64,000 bases of DNA from positions 128,528 through 192,527 of the forward strand of contig VZRR01007844.1 in assembly GCA_013398015.1 (NCBI GenBank), read 5' to 3'. Position 1 is the stretch's first letter, and each line of letters opens with the position of its first letter. The position numbers and the translations under genes were made by a program. The notes below the pieces were generated by a model, which worked only from the letters and a program-made list of their open reading frames with translations, was not told the origin of the DNA and searched no databases. Of this stretch, positions 35,161-47,354 are shown piece after piece. Source of the DNA: Oreocharis arfaki. Lineage: Eukaryota > Chordata > Aves > Passeriformes > Paramythiidae.

Positions 35161-38100
35161 TCTTTGCTCTGCAGAGCACAGCACTTATTTGAAAGAGAAG
35201 CCAGCACCTATTTTTTTTCTTCATATTGTGCCAAAAATCATTCAGCTGAGAAGCTTCTGTTGTGTTTTTCTATCTTAAACCACAGTGATTTGACCATTTA
35301 ATTTATAAGCAGAGATGAAAACTTAAGAATTCTCCTATCAGATCAGAGACGCTAGAGATATGCACCTGTGTGATGTGTCTACTCATGTGAAAGTAAAAAG
35401 AGGTGAAATGAGAAAGCAGGTCTCCATGTGCTACTCATCTTTACATACATGTGATGCAGCCACATACATGGACAGATTTGCACATGCATAAAATACACGC
35501 ATACTGGTTTCCAAGCAGTTAACTTTTCCTTGAGCAAACAACACACAAAAGCTAAACATAAAAGCAAATGCATCATAACATCATCTTATGGTCACAACAA
35601 GTTAAAACACAAGCACAAACTACAGACTACAGCAACTGGATACACTCTTGCTTGGAAACAAGACTACTGAGTTTCTTTTAGTAACACATAATCTCAGAAG
35701 TTATCAGCACTTCCTTAAGAGAGGAAGGACTGAGAGCTATGGGAGAAGGGAGATGAAGATCCAGAGTTGATGAGAGGTCAAGGGAAACAGGGCAGAGAGT
35801 GGACCTGATGATTCAGTGACCTCTCTCCTGCTTGCGTTCTCTGCCTCCAGTGTGGAAAGGAAATGAGAACAGGTCCTCATCACAACAGGCTTAGTTCTAG
35901 CTCTGTGGAAATGGATGGGAGTCCTTCCACCAGCTGCAGTGTGCTAGGGTCTGGGACTGTAAGCAACTGGTGCTTAAGCAGCTGGTACTGGGGCTAATTC
36001 ACCTTCCATCATGACATTGAGAAAGTTAAGATGGAAACCAGAGTCCTCAGCAGGCAGCTGCAGGCTCCCATTATGCTGCACTGAATGGAGGTTAGTACTT
36101 AGAAGAGATCACAGCTAAGAAGGTTTTCTTCATTGTCAAACTATAGTTTCATTTGGTGTTGTTTTATTTTTTAATCTGTTTAATCCTTTTCTTTTGAAAT
36201 AAGGGAACTTTTTATATAGCCAAAGTGCATACTGCTTTTAAACAGATCCAGTTTTTTGAGAATAGTGGGTTTTTTTCATTAAGTATTTAACTGGAGTTTT
36301 GTTACTAATGCTGGACTTATAGTAGCTAAAGCCAGTATAATACTTTCCTGAAGTATTGCTCAGAACTACTTCAGCTAATATTTCCAAAGCCAGAATCCTT
36401 TAAAAAGCAATGGACACAATCTCAAATGGCTCAGAGCCATGTACCGCAGAGTCTGACACTAAAATGTTTTTTATTCTAGGCAAGTTCTGTGTTCTTAAAC
36501 TATTGTGGCAATTCTTGCATCAACTTCTCTGACAGCAGCCTTCTCCTGAACATAGTCCTGGCACTCTGAAAAGCATTAGAATTTATAATCCTAACACTGA
36601 TGAGAGGATGCAGTGAACAGATTGGGATCGAAACCCAAGGAAACATGAGCCCAGAAGAAATAATCCCTGTGAATTCTAGCAGCATGCAAAGGTGAAGGAA
36701 CCTCCCTGGCTGTGCTCAGGGGCCCTCCATGATCTCCTGGCTCAGAGGATTAGGCAGATCCTTGCACAGAGATTGCTTAACCCTGCAAATGCTAACTTGG
36801 TCTGGGAGCACAGAGGGGAGCAGCTTTGGTCTGAATGTCACCGTGGTTCTGGAGGTTCAGCCTGGTCACAGCCAAGGCCTGGAGCAGACCAGCGTGATGT
36901 CCACAACACCCACAGTCCCCCTTTTGGCAGATCCAGCTTCCACCATGGGTCTGCTCACCAGCACCGTGGTAGAGCCCAGCACTGGCACACCAGCCTAGCT
37001 CTGCCCCTCTACCTGCAGCAGCACCTGCCGCATTGCTCAGCCTGGATGTCCTCACGCCTTGAGAACCTCAGGCCGACAGCCTCACCATGGCCATGGGCTG
37101 GCAGAACACAAACAAGGCCTGGAGACAGGTGCTGGTTTTCTAGAACAAGCAAGATCCTGATTGATCTGGCTGTGCATGATTTCACATGCACTTCCACCAG
37201 CATGCATCTGGGTACCTGTCATGTCCTGTCAAGCCCTAGATGTGCACTTGGAACATCTTTCTTTGCCTGCTAAACTCTGTCTGATCTCTGTAAGTGTGTC
37301 AGGGTTGATGTCTCCATGGTGCAGAAATGCCATTAGTTGTATTAACCACCCTCCACTCAGAAATGACAATCCAGCATATCTCCAAATTAGCCTTTTTATT
37401 GAAATCAATAAAGGAGAGAACACATGGCACTAAACTATTTGGTGGCAGTTTCGTTACAAACTCATTACTAGAAAAACCCTTTAACAGACCTTTAACCACA
37501 GCCATTGATTCCATCACATCAAGGGTGATCTATGGAGTTAATCAGCTGAGTCACTGCAGACAGCCCTGGCTGTGCGCTGCCCTGGGACTCAGCCACATGT
37601 CAACAAAAACTCTTCATGAGCAGTAGAGTTGTAGCCTCACAAAAGCAAGACTGACACCACCACCAATCTCCAAACAGATTGATTTTAAAGGCAGTAGTTC
37701 ACATTCAAGAAAAAACAACAATAATTTTAAAAATATGCGATTCCAGTGCCAAACTGGCTGGCAACACTCACTTTGGCATCTGCCACTGTTTAGCCTTGGG
37801 GGATGACCTGCTTTCCCCAGAACCAGGTCTGAGGTTGTTGCAGGTGTTGGACCTGCACACCCTTTGCTGGGGTGCCCAGATGACTCCTTGGCCCTGCCCA
37901 TGAGCTCACTCGCACAGCCACACAGAGCCAGCCCTGGATGAGCAGATGCCAGCACACTCCCAGTCTGAGCAGTTCTCCAGAGATATACTTTTAGGAATCA
38001 AGCAGAAGTTTCAGAGGATCCATGCACAGAGTCAAGTTTTGCAGGGTTGACCCCTTCTGACCCTTTTTGACCCTCTACCAGTGACATGCTCAAAGTTTTA

Positions 38101-41100
38101 GCCCTTCATATAGGGGTAACTTATGACTGTACATCTGAGGAAAGGTTAATATGGCTTGTTTTCCTCAGTAACTACACTTTTAAGCTCCACTTGAGTACCT
38201 TTTACACTGAAGTTGCTGAAAGAATAGACAGCATCAATACGTACGTAGTGCTCTATGTCTCGTTCCTGGCCTTGCGACAGAATTTAGTCAGTAAAACTTA
38301 GAATCGGATTGTTTCACAAGAAAGAATTAATTTAATTTTTGCAGGTATCCAATATCTAAAAGCTTTAAAGAGCCAGCATCTGGTAACAAATTATTCCTGC
38401 AGGAGACTGGTGTCAGTTTATTCCAAAATATGTATCTACTTGCAGTCTTTGGCATCAAGCTGCTCCTTGAAAATACCAGGATACAGTATGTGATGCTAAA
38501 TAATTTTTTACCTTTTTTTTTGTCCATGGTGCTTCCAGAGAGGTATCTCCTCATAAGTGCCTGTGCAGTTCCAAAAAAAATAAGACCAAAAGAAATTCAG
38601 ATGGAACACAAACACATTGTATAAAGAAATGTCTGAGAATAAGGCACATTTTTTGAGACACATGACAGAGAATTTTCTTTTTTCCCTCTCAGAAAACCTC
38701 TATAACAACCACCACAATTTAGAAGTAAATTTTGAAGTGCTTCCAGCCACATCTGCACTTTCCATGCAGTGCCTCAAACAGGGTGAGATAGGACAGCCCA
38801 CCTCCCTCAGCCCCTCAACGTGCCTGTTGGTGTCCCACGGGGTCGCTCAATGGCTGGGTCTGCTGCCTGCCTTAAATGGGCTCTGTCCATCACCAGCGAT
38901 GGGCAGGGCAACCATGTACTGGCCAAAGCAACCACCTCGACATCAGAGATGCATCCTCCCCCCTAGCTGCTGTATTAAAGCTGAGCTAAAATGTTTTTCT
39001 GCTTTATAGATTTTTCTTAATGAATTTTCCCACACAGGCACTAACTTCTTTTTACAGAATTTTGTGACAATATTAAAATTCATCCTAAGGAGAATTTATT
39101 CTGTTTACCCAAATGAAGCCCAACTGTTCCCCCTGGGAACTTTCTGCAGGTTTCTCCCTGGGATGAAATTCACTATTTTTACATGAAAACATAGTTAATT
39201 CAAACTTTAATGGCCTTTAAAAATAAAATTTGGATTAAAAGATGAGTAAGGATTTTCAACACTCTGAATAGCAACAAGTTTATGACTCACAGGCAGGTGT
39301 TAATATGACTGAGGGGCTTTTCAGCTTGCAGTAAAAGAAAATCCTGCTTCCGGGACATTCCATACTTTGCTGTGACAAAGATGCTGTAGTCTTCTGGTAG
39401 AAACAGAAAGAGTCTCTTACTCATAAGTCCTGTGCTGAAAAGATGACTTTTTTTTTCTCAGTCATCTGTGTGCAATACTGCTCCTTCTTTAAATTTTCTC
39501 CTCTCATATCCCCTTGCATTCAAAACTTGCAGTAGGATTATTATTTCTTCTTGACTGTCTGTCCTGAAATGTTATTAATTTAACAGTTTGATTCTGTACA
39601 TCTTCAGTTCCCAGTGATCAACATTTCAAGGACTTTGGACAAAGCTGCATCAGAACTTTAAACGGTGAAATTTTTGGGACCCTCCAGAATAAGAGCAGAT
39701 GGACCATGCCTGGTAATATCAGCTCCTGCATGTCCTTTCCTCATGTAAAACCACAAAACTTACAATAGAAAAGTACTTTTCCTTCCTACTTTTTCCTTGA
39801 ACTGTTAAACGGACCTTGTTGCTCAACATCAGTATTTGGCAAATATGAGGTCAAATAATTTTTTTAGAGTTTTATTTCACCCCTGAAAGTATGTGACAAA
39901 CAACTAGGCATATGTTGGTCCAGTATTCTCATGGATATCTGGGAAATTTGGGAAAGACTCGGTGGATCCCAAGGCTGGAAACACAGCCAACAGAAGCATA
40001 CTGTGAGTCTTGTTTAGAAGTTCCTAAATGACACATTTTACTTTAAAATTATATCCCAATTTTCAAGTTCCAGGATAGTGGCTTCTCTGGAGACAGTCTG
40101 GGTATGCCATGCTTTGGTCTCTCATTAAGTTCAGAGGAAAGGCAACAAAAGGCAAGGAAAGCATTTTGTTCAATAGCCAAGTCCACCTTATTTCCATCAT
40201 ATCGCAGAGTCCACTCGACCCCATTCCAAAGCAAAAGAAAAGAGATACTGCTGTAAAGTGCACAGACTCAAACCCTGATTTAATACTGGAAAAGACTCAT
40301 GCACCTATCATGGGAAATATAGAAATGCGAAGCTTACAGTTGTGCACACATTGCACTGTAATGCAGTACGTGTTCAGGTTTAAATATAACAGAAATTGTT
40401 TTCAAAACACAAATGAGGAGAAATATACAGATACTCAGTTTTCCAAAATTCTAAATTTTGGTCATTGCATGTTTTTTTATGATTGAGCCCATATCCAGCA
40501 AAATTAGATTTAGTGTCCTTGCTTCTTATGAAATTACACAGAGGCTGCTGCTTTATTCCTCTCCAGGACAGTAAAAAGCAATAAAATTCTTGCAGATTTC
40601 GACAGCAGGCAATTCAATAAAAGGCTATGTATATTTTATAAGTACAATAAACACAAGTCTATAGCTGGATCATAAATGGGGTTTTCTTCGGTTGGTTTGT
40701 TTTCTGCACGCATCAACATTGGAGTCTATTTTCAACACAGGATGGTCTTCTCAGCACACAGCCTTCCCTTTTTGGGGAGAAGCAGAACGAAATTTATATT
40801 TTTATAATGTATTATTTAAGCTTTGCTCAAGGGATTTTGCAATGTGTGTCTGTTTAAAATTTAAAGGTGTTGTGGAACTGAATACTTTCCTGTTCTTGAT
40901 GAGTGCTATAAAATTTTACTTTTTTTTTTTGTTGTTACATTGTAAAGTATATCTGTCTTATCATTGTGGCATTCCCTTTTCTATGAGCAAACAATAAATA
41001 TTTGATACATCCATAATTATTTCCTAGACTTCCATCAATGCTCACTGGTTTTTTAATTCTTCAATAATATAATGGCGAGATTAATGGATTGCTGTATTTC

Positions 41101-41409
41101 TGAGCAATAGTGCTACAATGCATTTAGTGACAGTGTCTGTCTGCCGAAATATAAAATTCTATCCAAATATAAAACCAAAACTGTCAATGTACAAATGACC
41201 CGCCCTACGTAATTAAAGCTGTATCAGTTTTTTCTTCTCACTTAAAGGAAGAAATTTTTAAAATATGAAGAAGCTGATTACAGAAAAAATACCCTCCCTA
41301 TTTGTCTCTGGGACAAGTTCTCCAGCACTGAAAACCAGCAAGAGGTTTATCTGAGCAGGGTCTGTGGCATCGAACCTCAAGTTACCTGGAGAAGGAAACT
41401 TTTCTATGT

Positions 41410-41454
41410 AACTACACAGAATCTACAAGTACCAGTTTGCCCTTCTGTGTAGTT
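41410..41454. repeat. 12-bp perfect inverted repeat
   Basis: AACTACACAGAA at 41410-41421 and its reverse complement TTCTGTGTAGTT at 41443-41454 are separated by a 21-nt spacer. No element or RNA family is recognised. Confidence 0.8.
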
Positions 41455-44426
41455 TGGTGGTAAAAGTCTGACTCATACAGCAAAGTATAACCAGGGTCAT
41501 CTTACTAGATTTACCAAGAATACAAACTTTCAGAATATATGAACACTATGAGACAGACCTAAAGACATTTTTTCACTGTCAGAGTGAAGCTAAAGCTGCA
41601 GTTGTCCTTACAGAACTGCAGAATCTTGTAATGCAAGAATTATAGAGACCTTTTGTTTACCAACATAAGGTGATGCAGACTATCTCGATCTCAAAATCCA
41701 AACAAGTATGCTTTGGAAAGACACATATGTCAGCCCATCAAATGTCAAGAAAAAATGCCTTTTCAGCTCTCTTATTAGAACATTGTATTTCTTGTTATAA
41801 CAGAAAAGGTATGAAACCCACTGCCTTAAAAATGAATTATTTAAACGAATCACAGCAGTGAGTACAGAGGAGTTAAAAAAACATGCTATAATAAAAAAAG
41901 CATTCAAGGGAGAAAAACTATGGTCTCTAAGCTTAGATGAATGATCATTCATGAATTTGACCCAAACTTCCATAACCTCAGGAAAAAGTAAAACATACAA
42001 ACATTAGTTAATGCTGTTTCCATTTGCTTCCTTTGTAAAACATGAATTTTGATTTAATAAACTAGCTTTGACCCTGCAGCCCTGCTCCCGCAGTCAGTGT
42101 TGTCACATGAAGACTACAGAACTGATCACATGAAGGCAATCCAAAATGCTTTTCAGGCCACACTCATGATTAATCATAACCAGCACTGTAGCAGATTTTA
42201 CCTTTAAAAACATGATTTTTTTTCCTGAAGAAAATTTTGGAGCAGGAAAGCAGAAAATGGTATCAAAAGTAGCTGTTAATTCCCCAAATCCTGAGAAGTA
42301 AATCTTTAAAGAAGCTCACAGCATAGCAGTTTTGATGCTCATTTGAGACATTCTCTCTGCCTCTTAACCATATCAAATGATTTTTTTTCTGTATTTCAAA
42401 TAATAATCATACATGACTCACACCACAATGCCCTTCTCCCACTTATTCCATCCACTAAGTGTGCTGCAGCCAGCTGCCATGTCTTGCATCCCTTTTTCAA
42501 CAAATATTTGTGCAAGTACTTCCTTTGTTTATTCATTACTTAGCCCTGTGGGATCCTGACTTAACGGGGAGTGCCAGTGCTAATTCAGTATAAATGCTAA
42601 GCCAATATAATATTCCGAATCTTTCACTGACAATGTTATGAAAAAGAGCAAAGTTGCATTTATTCTTTAAACTTTAAGAAAATTCAAGACTTCATGACTG
42701 GCAAAGGATCAGGTAGGACAGAGGACAATGCTTTATTATTAATCTTGTTTAAAATGCTGTGTCAACATAAATGTAGAATTCCATCTTAGCAAAAAATTTA
42801 ATAGCTTCCAAAATTAAGAGAGAGAAAATGAGGGTTTGGTTTGTAATTCTTCAGCATTATCTCAGAATTCTACTCCACAGTTCAAAGTTGTACCAGATGA
42901 TTCCGATTCAAGTTGGTTCCTATTAGACATGGCAGAGACAGAGGCCATTTCAAAGCAAAGAGGAGAGAGGAGTCTGGTAGGTGAAGAAACATCAGCACCA
43001 TTTTAGCAGAGAAGGTAGCAGGAGCTTTTAAGACTCTCACTGAGATCCCAGTTTGCAGTATGAACTTGACATTACTTGGGGTATCTTCAAAACTGAGATA
43101 TTCTGGTTTTGGCTTCCTGCTGGGGAATTGTGGTGCTGTCATAGTGAGAGGATGAAGCTTGTTGAGTCAGGTATCAATTGCGTGTGTGTTTTGACTAAAC
43201 AGAAATCTCTCATTTAAAAGTGGAGTACATGGTTGCTTTCCTATCCAAATGCTTAGGAAAGCTACCTGGCAGACCAAGCAAAGTGCAGAGTTAATAATGT
43301 GGTAGTCTAGAGAGAAAATCCACAATACCTCCCTACAGAAGTGGCTTGTGCAATCAGTTGTGGTGGAAGTTAGATGACCTTTGTGAGGCTATACCTGAAA
43401 AACTTGCCTACCAGTAGGGAGTACTTGACTCCCTGCACCTGGACCAACTGAACCCTTACTCCTCTTGTCTCCTGAGCATGCAACAAGGGCTGCCAGGGCA
43501 GCCTCTGCTGCTGTTTATGTTACTGGAGGTTGAGCTGAGTTCTCCTCTGTTGTGAATTGATTTCACATCTACTCTATAAATCATTATTCACTTTTTGCAA
43601 CACTTTGCACTTCTGACTGTGGGTTCACATTGCTCTCCACACAGGCCAAAACATATGCTTCAGTTAGCTGTGTGCTATTTCATCTCTCAAAACTTCCTTG
43701 CCCTACGGTTTATCATTCTTATGTAGTGCTTGATTTGGTCATGTACTCTCATAATGCCTATAAGACACAAGTGCATAATTGTGTTAAACATTGTCTTTCT
43801 CTTTTCTCATTTTTGTATTGAAGTTTTTATTAGGGTTCCTATTAATGTAGGAAGGACATGTACTTAATATGTGAATGTGCACTACCAGACTTGAAAACAC
43901 ATGCAATAGACCAAATTCTGTTCAGATATAGTACTTGCTAAAAATGGGGTGGCTTCTGTATAAGAGAACTTCTTTAGCTCCCGTGGAACAGCTTGTTGTC
44001 CCTCCTACCCTGGTTTTAGCATGTTGGCTTGCTCCAGTTCAGCCACAGAAAACCTTTATGGCTTTCGCTTAGGTGAGGCTTTCAAGTGACACGAGCTGAG
44101 AGCCGGGACCGCTCTGCCTCACAGACCCTCGTGCTCTGGTTCAGAGTTTTACCGAGGCCGCTGCCGCTGCCGCTGCCCAGCTGCACGCGGGGCCGGTGCA
44201 CTCGGAACCAGCGTGGCTACATCGACAGCTGTGAACCGGGAGGGCCGGTTCAGCTGAAGTCTTTGTGATGAATTTAAAAACTGAGACATTGTCGTCCGTT
44301 TTCTTTAAAAAATATTAAAGACTAATCATAATTAATATTAAATTTTTATAAGTTTATTTGGGAAGTTTTCCCGCAGAAAGGGGCGAATTTCGGGCTCGGC
44401 CAGCAGAGCCGGCCCAGGCGGGAAGC

Positions 44427-44441
44427 AGCGCCCCCTGCGGG
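44427..44441 (-). promoter_or_regulatory. CTCF-like motif, minus orientation
   Basis: The plus strand reads AGCGCCCCCTGCGGG, so the minus strand reads CCCGCAGGGGGCGCT, a close match to the CTCF core with its AGGGGGCGC centre. It lies at the upstream edge of the dense CpG island, 409 bp before an oppositely oriented site. Confidence 0.65.
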
Positions 44442-44697
44442 CCCCAGTGGGGCAGGACCGTGCCTGAACTGTGCAAAAATTCCAACACGGGTGTGTTGGT
44501 TGCGTGGCCATTGAAATGGTTTGGCTGTAGGACAGTTTCTGTGCTCCAGCACATCAGGCATCTGTGTGGAACACCCGGGCCGAGCCAGCGCCCGGCGAGG
44601 ACAGCGGGCTTCAGTCGTACTGTGGAATGGTCCCCTCCTAGCAGTGCCCACAGCAGCGCTGAGAATATTGCCCTGCGTAGCAGCTGCGGCGCAAAGG

Positions 44698-44773
44698 GCA
44701 GGGGAGGAGAGGGGAGGGGAGGGGAGGGGAGGAGAGGGGAGCGGGGAGGAGAGGAGCGGGGAGGAGAAGAGAG
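44698..44773 (+). repeat. GGGGA purine tract, G-quadruplex-capable
   Basis: Tandem GGGGA/GGAGA units give at least five GGGG runs between 44701 and 44729, with more after. Loops of one to several bases are compatible with intramolecular G-quadruplexes on the non-template strand of ZBTB43. The homopurine tract could also favour triplex DNA. It creates spurious Gly/Glu/Arg or Ser/Pro reading frames on both strands. Confidence 0.9.
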
Positions 44774-44849
44774 CTCGGCCCAGGGGTTTTGGGGGTGCGA
44801 ATCGTTCGTACTGAGCGCTCCTGTCAAATACATCCGCTCCCAAATGGAA

Positions 44850-44864
44850 CCAGCAGGGGGCGCC
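44850..44864 (+). promoter_or_regulatory. CTCF-like motif, plus orientation
   Basis: CCAGCAGGGGGCGCC fits the CTCF core consensus (CCASYAGRKGGCRS) very well. It points toward ZBTB43, away from the minus-oriented site at 44427-44441. It is just upstream of the E-box and ETS cluster. Confidence 0.72.
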
Positions 44865-44949
44865 GCCGCCGCCCTGGGTAAGAGCCACCCTGCGGGCAGG
44901 GAGCAGAAGGGCTGGGCCGGCCGTCACGTGACCGGGACGCGGAAGTGCC

Positions 44950-45069
44950 CGCAGGAAAGGGAGGGTAGCTGCTTCCGGTGCGGGCTGGGGTGGGCGCGGG
45001 CAAGGCTGAGGCCGGGGCTGCACCCGCACTGACAGCGTCTCGCTATGAGAGAGACGGCGCGGCCCGCAG
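44950..45069 (+). other. ZBTB43: ZBTB43 predicted first exon (5'UTR)
   Basis: The 3' boundary is a strong donor, CCGCAG|GTGAGA, with the GT at 45070-45071. It lies inside the CpG island and about 2.26 kb from the acceptor of the coding exon. The start is unknown; 44950 is a guess from the ETS/E-box cluster. An alternative weaker donor, CCCTGG|GTAAGA, exists at 44877/44878. The exon contains an ATG at 45045 that opens a short upstream ORF. ZBTB43 in other vertebrates also has noncoding 5' exons before one coding exon. Confidence 0.62.
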
Positions 45070-47342
45070 GTGAGACGCTGCCGCTCGTGGCCCCGGGAGG
45101 CCGTGCTGCCGCCGGGCCTGGTCCACGGGTCCGCGCTGGGGCGGGGCGGCGCGCGAGGCCTTCCCACGCCCTGCGTCCTCAGGTCCTGCGCTCTGTCCGG
45201 ACGGGTCGGTGTCCCCGGCAGGAGCGGGGGGCGGGGGCTACTCCGGCCGGAGCCTATTGGCGGGTCCGCGCGGCCGCGGGAAGCGCTGGGGCCTGTCCGG
45301 TCCCGCGGGCTGGAGCGGCTCCCGGCCGGGCCCCGCCGGTGCGGGCGCGGCAGCGTCGCGGAGGCGTTGGGAGGGTGAGAGATCAATATCTGTAGGCCTG
45401 TGCGTGGAGAGGGGAAGTAATTCCATGCTAGCGCTTATTAGAAGTAATGTTGTTTTAAAGCAACTTAAATGTGCCTTGTATGTTCTACTGAATGCTCCAG
45501 CATGGGGATTTTTTTTTATTATTAATTGAAGTAGAAAGACTTTGTTCTTTATGAGTTTGGAGTAAAGGAAATGCAAAACAAAACAGATTGTAGAAGTAGG
45601 AAGTAAAAGCCCTTTGGAAAACCGGTTTGCTTGACTTGAATGGCTTTGCTAGTTGAAAATATTTTACGTACGTTTTGTCTTCATGAGAACTTAAAATACA
45701 AATAAGTCTGCTATCATTTGGAAATGTTGTGGTGACATACTGGCTCCCTGCTTAAAAATTGCAGTTTAGATTGCCAGTAATTGTATATAAGTTCTATAGG
45801 CATCTGTCTTTCAATTTCATTTGAACATCTCCTGAAGGCTTATTTTTTTTTTGTAGGCAAGTATTGAAAAATAGAATCTTAAATGTGAGAATATTCTGAA
45901 GGGAGGTAAGGAACTGCATCTGTATAAAAAAATCTGATTGCTTCAAAAAATAGACATAATATACACAAGGTATAAAGTAACTTGGAAAACTTAAATAATT
46001 ATGTCAAATTGTTTTAAGCGAAGTGGTAAGAAAAATTAACAATTGAACTGGCAGGTGCAGTATTCCAGTGCTCACTGGAAAAGTATTGGTAACTGATTCT
46101 GTTCTGAAGAGGGTTGGTGCTTTGAGAAAAAGAACCGCAGGAGTGCTGAAGACAGTAAATTTAAAGGTGGTCTTTTGCGATTATGTGGGTGGCAACTTCA
46201 TGGAACTTGACAGAGGAAACCACTTGCTGCTCCATGGCTCTTCAGGAATCCCATTGCACTCAATTTACACATTATCAAATAGAAAAATTGCAGAAGTTTA
46301 ACTTACTCGAGCAGTTAATGTTGGTCTTTCATAGTTGCATTTAAATTCCTGTCATTTCTAATTACAATAACGTGCAAATTTATTTCAAATTCAATTTGAA
46401 ATTTCAAGTATGCATTTTAAAAAGTTGTATTAGTGCTTAAAGGGCTGTTAACTTTGTAGTAAGACATCTGGTCATCCCAGGAATACAGGTGTGAAAATCA
46501 TGGCGCTTTTAGCTGTGGTTCTGGCATGTAATTGTTACGTCATTACAAATACGCAAGGTACAGGCAGGAAAAGTTCTGTGCAGCGAAGCAGTTTCTTGAT
46601 TGACCTTTTAAATTCTGTATTATTTCCTTAAAAGGAATGTTATAATCATGTCTCAATAAGATTGGCATTAAAAACTGTAGAAGCTGTTGCCGTTCCACCT
46701 TTCAGTTACTAAAACAATAGGGAAATGCATGAGAAGGGTCTTAAGCTTCATTCTTAGTGGGGTTCTGCCTGTGCTTCCAGTGTCATCCTGTGAGTTGATA
46801 CAGTTGCTTTTGAAAACTTGATCTTAAGTGAAATATTTCATGAGTAAAATGAGTGTTTATTGGGAGATCAATTAGATTATTTTTTTGGCATTTGAAATAC
46901 AGGATCTTTCATATGCTGGTACAAATTCTGAGACATCCTGGAGCTGGAACTCTACTGTATACTTTCATGAAATAATGGTTTCATTAGCCTAAAGTCATGT
47001 TTGAAATGCTTCGTCCATCCCAACTGGATAATTTGCTGTTTGTAGTTCCTGCTGTAGTTGATGAGTCCTCTTGGAGAGAAGAAACACAACAGAATATGCT
47101 GGCATAGCAATTTATGGCCTTAGAATGGCTCTCAGAAGAGAGAAATGAGGTGGCTTGAGATAAATACAACAGTAGCAAAAGGTTCCAGAAAATGTTGTGT
47201 TGAGTTCCATGTGAGTCTGTTAAGAAAAAGGGAAAAAGTGTGGAAGAAAATTAATGAAAAGGAAAATACTTAACTAAGCAGAATTTCTAATTTTATGTAT
47301 TGATTATTTTTATTTTATTTTTTTCTTGCAGCACAACACTAA
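45045..47342 (+). other. Splice-spanning upstream ORF (11 codons) in ZBTB43 leader
   Basis: If exon 1 (ending 45069) joins directly to the exon starting at 47332, the ATG at 45045 reads MRETARPAAQH and stops at TAA 47340-47342, 12 nt before the main ATG. It is entirely dependent on that splice choice. Confidence 0.45.
45070..47331 (+). other. ZBTB43: ZBTB43 5'UTR intron
   Basis: The intron is bounded by GTGAGA at 45070 and a long pyrimidine tract ending TTTTTTTCTTGCAG at 47331. Its first 300 bases still belong to the CpG island; the rest is AT-rich. No coding sequence is seen inside. Additional alternative noncoding exons cannot be excluded. Confidence 0.7.
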
Positions 47343-47354
47343 ATTTGTAATGAA
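47332..47354 (+). other. ZBTB43: 5'UTR part of ZBTB43 coding exon, with out-of-frame ATG
   Basis: The exon begins right after the acceptor TTGCAG. Only 23 nt precede the main ATG. An ATG at 47350 in another frame opens a 24-codon ORF ending at TAA 47422-47424, overlapping the main start. Both ATGs have G at -3; the main one also has G at +4 and so has the stronger context. Confidence 0.8.

Larger units (their letters stand above)
30348..44050. other. Intergenic, no gene recognised
   Basis: No protein-coding exon is recognised in this ~13.7 kb upstream of the ZBTB43 promoter. It contains tandem duplications at 30710-30755, 32841-32909 and 33434-33528 and a 12-bp inverted repeat at 41410-41454. 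GC-richer patches of unknown nature lie at about 31835-31930, 36690-37130, 37785-37960 and 38770-38960. A motif-dense segment at 35041-35160 could be regulatory. The longest open frame (193 codons, 36692-37273) has no recognisable domain and I do not regard it as a gene. Confidence 0.6.
44051..45400 (+). promoter_or_regulatory. ZBTB43: CpG-island promoter of ZBTB43
   Basis: GC content and CpG density rise sharply from about 44.05 kb, are densest at about 44.38-45.37 kb, and fall back by 45.4 kb. The core has no TATA box. Close to the predicted exon 1 it carries a palindromic E-box GTCACGTGAC (44923-44932; USF/MITF/TFE type), a GCGGAAGTG ETS/GABPA-type site (44939-44947) and an inverted ETS site CTTCCGGT (44972-44979). 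These are typical of broadly expressed CpG promoters. The island lies about 2.3 kb upstream of the coding exon, on the expected side for a plus-strand gene. Confidence 0.85.

Noticed and set aside
36692..37273. 193-codon plus-strand open frame
   Set aside because: No recognisable protein family. His/Ser/Pro/Trp-rich composition with overlapping open frames in other frames points to GC-rich noncoding sequence.
44841..44877. ATG at 44844 with downstream GTAAGA donor as a coding first exon
   Set aside because: The short Gly/Ala frame coincides with the CTCF motif and a GCC repeat. Known ZBTB43 starts within the single coding exon.
44346..45386. 346-codon minus-strand open frame through the ZBTB43 CpG island
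   Set aside because: Composition is Pro/Arg/Ser/Ala as expected from GC-rich DNA lacking stops, and it crosses the GGGGA tract, CTCF motifs and exon 1 donor. No domain is seen.
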